Below, one piece after another: positions 23,553 to 31,684 of a stretch of DNA of 34,553 nt. Both the position numbers and the translations under genes were made by a program. The notes below the pieces were generated by a model. It had not been told where the DNA came from. It saw nothing but the letters and a program-made list of their open reading frames with translations, and searched no databases. Source of the stretch: Sulfurovaceae bacterium (GTDB taxonomy: Bacteria > Campylobacterota > Campylobacteria > Campylobacterales > Sulfurovaceae); the NCBI GenBank assembly GCA_016744805.1, contig JADGDQ010000023.1, positions 1 through 34,553 of the forward strand. Reading direction: 5' to 3'. The first letter of the stretch is position 1; every line of letters starts with the position of its first letter.

Positions 23553-26500
23553 TTCTGCCACCCCTAACAGAACAAGGCGAAAGCTATGACGATATAGCCA
23601 ATTTCAATATAGGGAGTGGGCATAGTTCTGGTGTTAACTCTGTAGCATTTTCAAGTGATGGGAAGTATATTATCTCAGGCTCTTCTGATAAGAGTGTGAA
23701 GCTTTGGTCTGTGGAGGAGAGAAAGCTTGTTTATAGTTTTGAGGGGCATAGTGATAGTATTACTTCTGTAGCATTTTCAAATGATGGAAAATTCATTGTG
23801 TCGGGTTCAGGTAGTATTAAATTAAATGACAATAGTGTAAAGCTTTGGTCTGTGGATGAGAAAAAGGTTGCTTATAGTTTTGAAGGTCATAACGATTGGA
23901 TTTACTCTGTAGCATTCTCAAACAATGGAAAATTTATTGTCTCAGCAGCAAATGATGATAGTATAAAGCTTTGGTCTGTGGATGAGAGAAGGATTCTCGA
24001 TCGTTTTGAGAGCCAAAGTAAAAATATTGACTCTGTATCATTTTCAAATAATGGGAAATATATTGTTTTAATTTTTAATGATGAGAGTATAAGACTTTGG
24101 TCTATTAAGAATAGGAGGTTTGCATATAGTTTAGAGGAGAATAATTCGTGGATTAACTCTGTAGTATTTAATAGAAAGTATATAATTTCAGGTTTTAACT
24201 ATAAGAGTTGGAAGGTTTTATCTGATAAAGAAAAGAAGGTTAAATATGGTTCTATAAGCCATATTACTTCTATAGCATTTTCAAGTGATGAGAGAGTTAT
24301 TGTTTTAGGCTCTAAGGATAAGAGTTTGAAGCTTTGGTCTAGAAATGAAAAGAGACTTATCTATAGTTTTGATGGTTATAACAATAGTATTAGTTCTGTA
24401 GCATTTTCAAGTGATGGGAAGTTTATTGTTTCAGGTTCTGTTGATAGGAGTATAAAGCTTTGGTCTATAGTTGAGAAAAGATTTCTTTGTAGTTTTCATG
24501 AACATAGTGGAAATGTTAATTCTGTAGCTTTTTCTAATAATGGAAAGCTGATAGCTTCAGGGTCTAGTGATAAAAGTGTGAAACTTTGGTCTATAGCTGA
24601 ACAAAGGCTTCTTTATAGTATTGAGTACCATAGTAGTAGTATTAACTCTGTAGCATTTTCAAAAGATGGGAAGTATATCATTTCAGGAGCTGAAGATGAG
24701 AGTGTCAATTGTTGGTCGATGGAACAGAGAAAGCTTGTTTATAGTTTTGAGGGGCATATTGATGATATTACTTCTATAGCATTTTCAAGTGAGGGAAAGT
24801 ATATCCTTACGGGTTCCAAGGATGAAAGTGTAAAGATTTGGTCTATGGATAAAAAGAAGCCTCTTCACACTTATGAGGGACATAGTGATGCTGTCAACTC
24901 TGTAGCCTTTTCAAATAATGGGAATTTTCTTATTTCAGGCTCTAGGGATGAAAGTGTGAAGCTTTGGTCTGTGGAAGAAAAGAGGCTTATTTATAGTTTT
25001 GAGGGACATAGTGGAGCTGTTAACTCTGTAGCTTTTTCAAATAATGGGAAATTTTTTATTTCAGGCTCTAATGATAAAAGTGTAAAGCTTTGGTCTGTGG
25101 AAGAAAAGAGGCTTATTTATAGTTTTGAGGGACATAGTGGAGCTGTTAACTCTGTAGCTTTTTCAAATAATGGGAAATTTTTTATTTCAGGCTCTAGTGA
25201 TAAAAGTGTAAAGATTTGGTCTGTGGAGGAAAAGAGACTTGTAGAAGATATCTATAGTATCGGTGACAACTGGGTATGGTTTGATGATGTCAACAAGAGA
25301 CTGTTGAGGGTCGATGATGGGAGTTTACTTCTCGATCGGAACTATGACTTCGTAGCCCCTGCTCCCATATCAAAAGAGATAGAGATACGCTACCCCTCTC
25401 AAATCATCCTCAGCCATCAGCATAATAGCACAGCCAAACTAGAGATTATCAATAGAGATGAGAAGCACCAAGCCTCTATCATCAAGTGTCACAGCAGTAA
25501 CCCTCTCTCTATACTCTACCCAAATATACTCTATCAACTCTCTCCAGAGAGTTCACAAGAGCTAGAGCTAGAGTTTGGTCTCACAGGAGGTGCCAATCTT
25601 TCTAAACCCTATAGCGACACTATCACCCTCCATACCACAGTAGCACACAGACCACTAGAGTCCAAGAAGATAGCCGTAAATATACGCTCACCTCTCATAG
25701 AGCTAGTAGAGCTGAGTGCAGTAGATGAAGTAGTCACTATCACTCTCATCAACAACGGCAACGAAGATATCACAGAACTCAGCCTCAAGCTCTACGATGA
25801 GATACAAACCATCACGAGTATCAAACAGGGCGAGAGCGTCAAAAAGGCATTTATCCTCAAAGAGCAGAGAGATAGCATATCTTTTGAAGTCTATAGTGAG
25901 CAGTTTGTCACGAACTTCTCTTGGAAATTTGAAAATGTAGTAGTCACTAGAGAGTCGAAACTTAGAAAACTACTCAAAGATAGTGATTTTGATCTAAATG
26001 GTATGCTGGAGATAAAACCTAGCAAACAGGAGAGAGGGAAGTTTGATAAAGTACTAGCGTTTATCCGCAGTGACAAGCAGAGTGAACACTTGGCAAAGAT
26101 ACTCAAAAGCCAAATAGAACAGAGTAGTGACTACTATGAGCTGAAGCTCAATCAAAATTTTGGTATACAATTGAGCGATTTCCTGCTCTTGCTCGAATCT
26201 AGTTTTGATAGAGCTATAGAGCTAGGAGATAAAGTCTTGCTTTTTTCGATGGACAAGACTATACAAGATAGCCATCATACGAGGGCTTTGGATAAATCCA
26301 ATCACATCATAGCCCCCACACATAGGCAAATGCTCAATCTACTCATAGCAGACAACCCTCAGCTAGAGCTCTCTATATGGTTTGGAGAGTATCTGAACTT
26401 TCGAGATATATCACCCTATACCACGAGTGGAGGCATAGAGAGAGAAAATATCTTCTTTGGTAGGCTGGATATACTCGACAAGATATTGAATAGAAAAGTA

Positions 26501-27544
26501 TCCAACTACCTCATAGTAGGAGCGAGACAACTAGGCAAAAGCTCCCTGCTCAAAGCCCTCAAGAGACGATACGACAGTGACAAGCGATTTGTGGCACACT
26601 ACCTAGTGATGCAAAATGACAACCTCATAGCCACTCTAGCTGGTGAGCTCAAGATAGAGAGAGATATAGATAGTATCACCAACTACATCACTAAGAGCGA
26701 TAAACCTATGGTCTTTTTGATAGATGAAGTCGATGAATTTATAGAAACAGAGCAAAACAATAACTACCCACTGTTGCAACTTTTTAGAAAACTATCCTCC
26801 GAAAACAGAGCCTACTTCATACTAGCTGGCTATTGGCAACTCTACAAATCACACTTTTATGAAGAACACTCCCCTGCCAAAAACCTAGGTGGGGACTATG
26901 TATCTATAGGAGAGCTAGAGTATGATGCCTGCAAAAAGCTCATCACCGAACCGATGAAAACCATAGGAGTAAGCTACGAAAATGAGAACATAGTAGAGCA
27001 GATCATCACCCAAACAGGACAGAGAGCCAACCTCATAACCATCATCTGCGACACCATACTCGAAAAGCTCGACAACAAAACTATCACCCAAGAGAACCTA
27101 GACAATGCACTCCATAGCAACAAACTAGCCAACTACACCTCTATAAAATATATAAAAAACAAATATGAACGAGTGGTAATCTTGGCAACCATCACCCTAG
27201 AAAGCTTTAGCTTTGAAGAGTTACGAGCAAAAATCAAAAAATACAATATCAAGATAGAGTCTCAAAAACTCGAAGAGATACTAGACAAGCTTGTACTCTC
27301 ATTTGTACTCCAAGAGAGAGACAAAAGATACTCCTATCAAATCCCACTCTTTGTACAAAATGTCAAAAAGGAATATTTAAATATAGAATCAGAGATAGCC
27401 CAACGAGTGGGAGAGATCAAAGAGGACAATAAAGCCAAAGTAGAGATAGCGATCAATCTATTAGATGTACTGGATGTCCATACCATAGCAGAAAAAACTG
27501 GACTAAGTGTCGAGGAGGTGGAGGCGTTGGAGAGGGGTGTATGA
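23543..27544 (+). CDS. Giant WD40-repeat / beta-sandwich / STAND ATPase protein
   Basis: 1333 residues. About 29-605: thirteen clear WD40 repeats of about 42 residues (SVAFS-DGK-I-SGS-D-SVKLWS) plus a degenerate fourteenth, i.e. two seven-blade propellers. Repeats 3-6 have drifted. About 612-800: two beta-sandwich, Ig/CARDB-like domains (LIELVELSAVDEVVTITLIN). From about 970: a STAND/AAA-type ATPase with FFGRLDILDKI, Walker A GARQLGKSS (K999), Walker B MVFLIDEVDEF (D1061, E1062) and FILAGYWQLYK, then a winged-helix-like part (about 1180-1290). The tail (INLLDVLDVHTIAEKTG) resembles the small C-terminal helix pair of Rpn-type nucleases. Fully intact. WD40-STAND proteins act as ligand-triggered switches; here the hydrolase encoded just upstream is the likely effector. 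Base composition differs between the WD40 part and the rest. Confidence 0.85.
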   Translation: MSIVLPPLTEQGESYDDIANFNIGSGHSSGVNSVAFSSDGKYIISGSSDKSVKLWSVEERKLVYSFEGHSDSITSVAFSNDGKFIVSGSGSIKLNDNSVKLWSVDEKKVAYSFEGHNDWIYSVAFSNNGKFIVSAANDDSIKLWSVDERRILDRFESQSKNIDSVSFSNNGKYIVLIFNDESIRLWSIKNRRFAYSLEENNSWINSVVFNRKYIISGFNYKSWKVLSDKEKKVKYGSISHITSIAFSSDERVIVLGSKDKSLKLWSRNEKRLIYSFDGYNNSISSVAFSSDGKFIVSGSVDRSIKLWSIVEKRFLCSFHEHSGNVNSVAFSNNGKLIASGSSDKSVKLWSIAEQRLLYSIEYHSSSINSVAFSKDGKYIISGAEDESVNCWSMEQRKLVYSFEGHIDDITSIAFSSEGKYILTGSKDESVKIWSMDKKKPLHTYEGHSDAVNSVAFSNNGNFLISGSRDESVKLWSVEEKRLIYSFEGHSGAVNSVAFSNNGKFFISGSNDKSVKLWSVEEKRLIYSFEGHSGAVNSVAFSNNGKFFISGSSDKSVKIWSVEEKRLVEDIYSIGDNWVWFDDVNKRLLRVDDGSLLLDRNYDFVAPAPISKEIEIRYPSQIILSHQHNSTAKLEIINRDEKHQASIIKCHSSNPLSILYPNILYQLSPESSQELELEFGLTGGANLSKPYSDTITLHTTVAHRPLESKKIAVNIRSPLIELVELSAVDEVVTITLINNGNEDITELSLKLYDEIQTITSIKQGESVKKAFILKEQRDSISFEVYSEQFVTNFSWKFENVVVTRESKLRKLLKDSDFDLNGMLEIKPSKQERGKFDKVLAFIRSDKQSEHLAKILKSQIEQSSDYYELKLNQNFGIQLSDFLLLLESSFDRAIELGDKVLLFSMDKTIQDSHHTRALDKSNHIIAPTHRQMLNLLIADNPQLELSIWFGEYLNFRDISPYTTSGGIERENIFFGRLDILDKILNRKVSNYLIVGARQLGKSSLLKALKRRYDSDKRFVAHYLVMQNDNLIATLAGELKIERDIDSITNYITKSDKPMVFLIDEVDEFIETEQNNNYPLLQLFRKLSSENRAYFILAGYWQLYKSHFYEEHSPAKNLGGDYVSIGELEYDACKKLITEPMKTIGVSYENENIVEQIITQTGQRANLITIICDTILEKLDNKTITQENLDNALHSNKLANYTSIKYIKNKYERVVILATITLESFSFEELRAKIKKYNIKIESQKLEEILDKLVLSFVLQERDKRYSYQIPLFVQNVKKEYLNIESEIAQRVGEIKEDNKAKVEIAINLLDVLDVHTIAEKTGLSVEEVEALERGV
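25001..25252 (+). repeat. Tandem 126-bp direct repeat (two WD40 blades)
   Basis: 25001-25126 and 25127-25252 are near-identical, and the identity reaches back into the end of the preceding blade. Differences are single bases, such as AATGAT versus AGTGAT, AAGCTT versus AAGATT and GAAGAA versus GAGGAA. Each unit is exactly one blade (42 codons), so copy number can change without a frameshift. Older blades share only the protein consensus. Confidence 0.85.
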
Positions 27545-27552
27545 CGATAAGC

Positions 27553-27569
27553 GTTTGGCAATGCCAAAC
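27553..27569. terminator. Small palindrome after the STAND gene
   Basis: GTTTGGC, loop AAT, GCCAAAC: a perfect 7-bp GC-rich stem starting 8 bp after the stop codon. No T-run follows, so it is either a weak terminator or a REP-like element. The rest of 27570-27653 is AT-rich with no gene seen. Confidence 0.4.
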
Positions 27570-27653
27570 CTACCCCATCACAACAAAACTCAATACAAAG
27601 ATAATAGTATATCCAGTAGGTAGATTGAAAGCGTATGTTTTCATTTTTTGTAA

Positions 27654-28730
27654 CTACTCTTTGAGAATAAAAAGAGCAATTTCATCTGCTAAAAAGAAGT
27701 TTTTATTATAATAAAAGTTATTTTCAAAAAAAAGTTTCTCTTCTTGAACCAAAAAATCACAGCTCTCTTGTATCTCTTTAGGGAGGCTCTCTTTGGCTAT
27801 GCCGATGGTACTTCGTAAGCCCAAAAATATTTTTTCTGTAAGTAGCTCATTGGGTGTAAGCTTCTCTTGGGTGAGTGTAAGAGGGTTTTGGATAAAAGTA
27901 TCTATATTTGTAGTTGGATAAAAACGAGTATCTTCCAAAAAACCAACAGCACCAGCCCCTGCTCCTATATAGTTTTTGAGTCTCCAGTAGCCTTGGTTGT
28001 GTCTGCTTTGGTATGTGCCAAAATTAGATATTTCATACTGTGTAAAACCTCTCTTTTTAATACTATTGGCTACAAATAGAGCTAAGCTCTCATTCTCTTG
28101 TTTAACCTCTGGGGTTTTTGCAAAATGGGTTTTATCTTCTATTGTAAGTTCATAGGCAGAAATATGGTCTATAGGTAATGCAAAGGCTTGACTTATATCT
28201 GATTCCAAAAGAGCCTGTGTATCTCCTTGGAAATTATAGATAATATCTAAAGAGATATTTTTAAAGCCTAATTTATAAGCGTGATTAATAGCATCTATAG
28301 CTTGGCTAGGAGTATGTGATCTATTAAGGGCTTTGAGTTTGCTACTATCAAAACTCTGTACTCCAAAACTTACACGATTAACACCTAATGCCCACATTCC
28401 TTCTAGCCACTCTTTTGTGGCAGAGTTAGGATTAGCTTCTGTGGTAATTTCAGCATTGGTTTTAAGGTACGGAGCCAAAAGCTCAAAGATAGGTCTATAG
28501 AGTGTTGGGTGAATAGTAGAGGGTGTACCTCCACCAATAAAGAGCGTCTCTATGCTCTGCTTGTTGGCTTTAAATCTTTTGAGTTCAAAGGTAAGTTGTG
28601 TATGAAGAGCAAGCATATATGCCTCTCTTGTATCAAACTTATCTACAAAAGAGTTAAAACTACAGTAGTGACACTTAGAATCACAATAAGGAATATGGAT
28701 ATAACAAAGCAACTTTAGGACTCTTTTCAA
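27654..28730 (-). CDS. hemW: HemW (radical-SAM, HemN-like; heme chaperone)
   Basis: About 358 residues from the TTG at 28730 (MKRVLKLLCYIHIPYC). No ATG lies between the upstream limit and the iron-sulfur site, and the open frame beyond 28730 would run into the divergent rppH gene. A second TTG at 28712 is also possible. The radical-SAM cluster motif CX3CX2C is at 16, 20 and 23 (YCDSKCHYC). GGGTPST, EANP, RVSFGVQSF and the HNQGYW motif, an HNxxYW signature of HemW rather than HemN, are all present. HemW binds heme and delivers it to respiratory proteins; it lacks coproporphyrinogen oxidase activity. Meets the STAND gene tail to tail. Confidence 0.92.
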   Translation of the reverse strand: MKRVLKLLCYIHIPYCDSKCHYCSFNSFVDKFDTREAYMLALHTQLTFELKRFKANKQSIETLFIGGGTPSTIHPTLYRPIFELLAPYLKTNAEITTEANPNSATKEWLEGMWALGVNRVSFGVQSFDSSKLKALNRSHTPSQAIDAINHAYKLGFKNISLDIIYNFQGDTQALLESDISQAFALPIDHISAYELTIEDKTHFAKTPEVKQENESLALFVANSIKKRGFTQYEISNFGTYQSRHNQGYWRLKNYIGAGAGAVGFLEDTRFYPTTNIDTFIQNPLTLTQEKLTPNELLTEKIFLGLRSTIGIAKESLPKEIQESCDFLVQEEKLFFENNFYYNKNFFLADEIALFILKE

Positions 28731-28792
28731 ATGGTTATAACCCCATTTTAGGTAAAATATTGCCCAAATAATACCATATAAAGAGTAAAAGA

Positions 28793-29266
28793 ATGTCAAA
28801 AGAGATGGAGTATCGCCCAAATGTATCCGCGGTTATTCTCTCTTCAAAATATCCAGAAAAATGTGAATTTTTTATTGCTCATCGTAGTGATATTAAGAAT
28901 GCTTGGCAGTTTCCTCAAGGGGGAATTGATTTAGGAGAGAGTCCAAAAGAAGCACTTTATAGAGAGCTTCAAGAAGAGATTGGTTATAGTGATATAGAGA
29001 TTATTTCTGAGTTTCCTGAATGGATTACTTATGATTTTCCTAATGTAATTTCAAAAAAAATGTATCCATTCAAGGGACAGACACAAAAATATTTTCTTGT
29101 GCGTCTTAAAGAGGACTCATTAATTGATTTACGCACTCATAAAGTACCAGAGTTTGAAGAGTATGAATTTGTAGCATACGAAGATTTATTCAAAAGAGTA
29201 ACCTACTTTAAACGAAGAATTTATCGTCGTGTTATTGATTATTTTATAAAAGAAGGATTCATTTAA
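28793..29266 (+). CDS. rppH: RNA pyrophosphohydrolase (Nudix)
   Basis: 157 residues. RppH removes pyrophosphate from the 5' end of mRNAs, which opens them to decay. The Nudix box is complete: GGIDLGESPKEALYRELQEEIGY (GX5EX7REXXEEXG form, residues about 43-65). YRPNVSAVILSS at the start and WQFPQGG before the box are typical of this subfamily. The C-terminal FKRRIYRRVIDYF is also conserved. It starts the string rppH-lysC-hobA-delta prime, with 1 bp to lysC, and is divergent from hemW. Confidence 0.95.
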   Translation: MSKEMEYRPNVSAVILSSKYPEKCEFFIAHRSDIKNAWQFPQGGIDLGESPKEALYRELQEEIGYSDIEIISEFPEWITYDFPNVISKKMYPFKGQTQKYFLVRLKEDSLIDLRTHKVPEFEEYEFVAYEDLFKRVTYFKRRIYRRVIDYFIKEGFI

Positions 29267-29267
29267 G

Positions 29268-30473
29268 ATGTTAATTGTACAAAAATATGGTGGCACCAGT
29301 GTGGGTGGTCTTGATCGTATAGAAAATGTTGCCAATCGTGTAGCTAAATCTAAAAGAGAAGGAAACTCTCTAGTAGTAGTTGTCTCTGCTATGAGTGGAG
29401 AGACAAATAAACTTGTAGAGTATGCAAGTCACTTTAGCAAAACCCCAGCTAAAGCAGAGATGGATATGCTTTTAAGTTCTGGAGAGAGAGTCACAGCAGC
29501 ATTATTAGCTATTGCACTCCAAGAGATGGGAGTTGATGCAGTGGCTATGACAGGTCGTCAAGCAGGTATCAAAACAGATGGTAATCATACCTTTGCGCGT
29601 ATAGAGTCTATAGATACGACAGCTATGAAGAGTGCTTTAGATGGAGGAAAGGTTGTTGTTGTTGCAGGATTTCAAGGAATTAGCCAAAAAGGACAAGTTA
29701 CAACTCTAGGTCGTGGAGGTTCTGATCTCTCTGCTGTAGCTATTGCAGGAGCTTTAAAAGCCAATGCTTGTGAGATATATAGTGATGTAGATGGCATCTA
29801 TACAACCGACCCACGCATAGAACCCAAAGCAAAAAAAATGAATTATATCTCGTATGATGAGATGCTAGAACTAGCAAGTCTTGGGGCAAAAGTATTGCAA
29901 AATAGATCTGTAGAATTAGCCAAAAAATTAAATGTACGAATCGTAGCAAAGAGTAGTTTTTCTAATGCATCAGGTACGATTATAGAAAAGGAGATAAAAG
30001 AGATGGAAGCAGTATTAGTAAGTGGGATTGCCCTTGATAGAAACCAAGCAAGAGTAACAGTAAGAGAAGTATCTGACCGCCCTGGAATTGCTGCAGAGAT
30101 ATTTACACTTTTGGCAAAAGAGCAGATTAATGTAGATATGATTATTCAAAATGCTAGTACTGATGGTACAACAAATTTAGGTTTTACTGTACCTGAAAGT
30201 GAAGTAGAGAGAGCCAAAGAGGTTATCTCTGCATTTGACCATGATATAGGTGGTATGGACTTTGATGAGAATGTTTGTAAAGTCTCTGTAGTAGGTGTAG
30301 GAATGAAGTCACACTCTGGTGTTGCTGCAAAAGCATTTTCGGCTATGGCAAGTAATAATATTAATATAGAGATGATTAGTACAAGCGAGATAAAAGTCTC
30401 TATGGTAATTAATGAAAAGTATGGTGAGTTAGCTGTCCGTACTCTCCATGATGCGTACGAGTTAGATAAGTAA
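29268..30473 (+). CDS. lysC: Aspartate kinase
   Basis: 401 residues. It phosphorylates aspartate, the first step to lysine, diaminopimelate, threonine and methionine. The kinase domain carries KYGGTSVG at residues about 6-13, VVVSAMSGETN and TLGRGGSDLSAVA. Two ACT domains follow from about residue 260 (RVTVREVSDRPGIAAEIFTLL; VSVVGVGMKSHSGVAAKAF), which bind the feedback effector. The size matches the monofunctional lysine/threonine-sensitive class. It starts 1 bp after the rppH stop, and hobA follows after 5 bp. Confidence 0.97.
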   Translation: MLIVQKYGGTSVGGLDRIENVANRVAKSKREGNSLVVVVSAMSGETNKLVEYASHFSKTPAKAEMDMLLSSGERVTAALLAIALQEMGVDAVAMTGRQAGIKTDGNHTFARIESIDTTAMKSALDGGKVVVVAGFQGISQKGQVTTLGRGGSDLSAVAIAGALKANACEIYSDVDGIYTTDPRIEPKAKKMNYISYDEMLELASLGAKVLQNRSVELAKKLNVRIVAKSSFSNASGTIIEKEIKEMEAVLVSGIALDRNQARVTVREVSDRPGIAAEIFTLLAKEQINVDMIIQNASTDGTTNLGFTVPESEVERAKEVISAFDHDIGGMDFDENVCKVSVVGVGMKSHSGVAAKAFSAMASNNINIEMISTSEIKVSMVINEKYGELAVRTLHDAYELDK

Positions 30474-30478
30474 AATAT

Positions 30479-31027
30479 ATGCAACAACTTCTCAACTGGA
30501 CATTAGAGACTATACGACTAGAAGAGTCAAGTTTTAGTTGGATGGAGGAGCATCGTTATGATTGGACTCCTTTGGTCAAGAGTGCAGTCTCTAAAGTCTT
30601 GGATGGGCAGACTATATTGATGGTTACAGATGAAGATAGCAGATGGTTTAGTAGATATGTCTCTACAAGAATCAACTCTCTTAAAAGTGGGAGACCTCTG
30701 CTCTCTTGTTATTCACTTCTTTCAGTATTCCCTAATCTATCGACACTAAATACGACCCAAGATATAGAACTTCTTGAAGATATGTTAGATATTTCGTATC
30801 CTAACGGCTACTTTATATGGTATATAGGTAGGGGAGACCATCAATTTACTAAACTTGTTTTTCGTAATGATGAAAATTTTATGTGGGTTATAGATGAACA
30901 GATGCCCAATAGCTTTACACTTCGTGGGAGTGACCCTCTATTGGATATTAAGCTATTACAGCTCTATAAACTCTTTAATCTTACCATAGATGCAGCACTC
31001 TTTAGTCAAGTAGATTTAGAATTATGA
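30479..31027 (+). CDS. hobA: HobA, DnaA-binding replication initiation factor
   Basis: 182 residues. HobA is a Campylobacterota-specific, DiaA-like protein that binds the N-terminal domain of DnaA and promotes its assembly at oriC. The opening WTLETIRLEESSFSWMEEHRYDWTPL is characteristic. TILMVTDEDSRWFSRY and NGYFIWYIGRGDHQF also match my recollection of the family, as does the gene order lysC-hobA-delta prime. No Shine-Dalgarno is clear. It ends in an ATGA overlap with the next gene, so the two are translationally coupled. The presence of this gene is one of the best taxonomic clues in the window. Confidence 0.9.
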   Translation: MQQLLNWTLETIRLEESSFSWMEEHRYDWTPLVKSAVSKVLDGQTILMVTDEDSRWFSRYVSTRINSLKSGRPLLSCYSLLSVFPNLSTLNTTQDIELLEDMLDISYPNGYFIWYIGRGDHQFTKLVFRNDENFMWVIDEQMPNSFTLRGSDPLLDIKLLQLYKLFNLTIDAALFSQVDLEL

Positions 31028-31641
31028 GACTCTACTCACAGGTTATTATAAGTTCACAGATAGATGAGACTGTAGCCAAGCTTGAAGCATTGCGAACAAA
31101 TGAACAGATTATTAAGATTATTAAAGAAGAGAGATTTTTGGTAGAAGATACTAAACTTGCTATAGAAAAAGCGTATATGGCAAGTAAAGTAACTACAGTT
31201 ATAATCTTAGGAGCAAAAGAGTTTCCTCCTATTATTCAAAATAGACTGCTCAAAGTCATTGAAGAGCCACCAAGTGGTGTGGAGTTTATATTGATTACTC
31301 CATCTAAGGCCACAATATTACCTACTATTCGCTCTCGAATGCCTATTACTATACTCAAAGAAAGTAAAGAGAGAGAAGAGTGTGAGCTAGATATGAGACA
31401 GCTTGACTTGGCATCTGTTTATGATTTTATACAAAAAAATAAAAGAATAGATATGGCACAGGCTAAAACTCTAGTAGAGCAAATAAGTCTTGGGGCTATA
31501 AACTCTAACTCTTTTACTTTAGATCAAAAAACACTGCAACTCTTTGCAAATGCCTATAAAGCATTAGATGTTGGTTCATCTGCACAATTTGTACTTACTA
31601 CGCTTCTTATAAAGCTTTTGGCCAAAAGAAAAGCTAAATAA
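31024..31641 (+). CDS. holB: DNA polymerase III delta prime subunit (short Campylobacterota form)
   Basis: 205 residues, about two thirds of the E. coli length, as is usual in this phylum. Part of the clamp loader. LGAKEFPPIIQNRLLKVIEEPPSGVEFILIT matches the AAA+ core shared by delta prime and gamma/tau (the RLLKVIEEPP stretch), and IRSRM follows at the usual place. No Walker A is seen, as expected for delta prime. The ATG overlaps the hobA stop by 4 bp. In relatives folP often follows; here a convergent signalling gene does. Confidence 0.85.
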   Translation: MRLYSQVIISSQIDETVAKLEALRTNEQIIKIIKEERFLVEDTKLAIEKAYMASKVTTVIILGAKEFPPIIQNRLLKVIEEPPSGVEFILITPSKATILPTIRSRMPITILKESKEREECELDMRQLDLASVYDFIQKNKRIDMAQAKTLVEQISLGAINSNSFTLDQKTLQLFANAYKALDVGSSAQFVLTTLLIKLLAKRKAK

Positions 31642-31684
31642 GTAGATGCATATCTTTATATAGTTAAAAACCTCTATAACACTT

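Noticed and set aside
23600-25260. Regular repeats about 126 bp apart that could look like a repeat array
   Set aside because: They encode WD40 blades in one open frame with no constant short repeat and no unique spacers, so they are not a CRISPR array.
28731-28820. Extended N-terminus of HemW starting at 28820
   Set aside because: It would overlap the divergent rppH start and promoter and adds hydrophobic residues not seen before the radical-SAM motif in the family; TTG at 28730 or 28712 is preferred.
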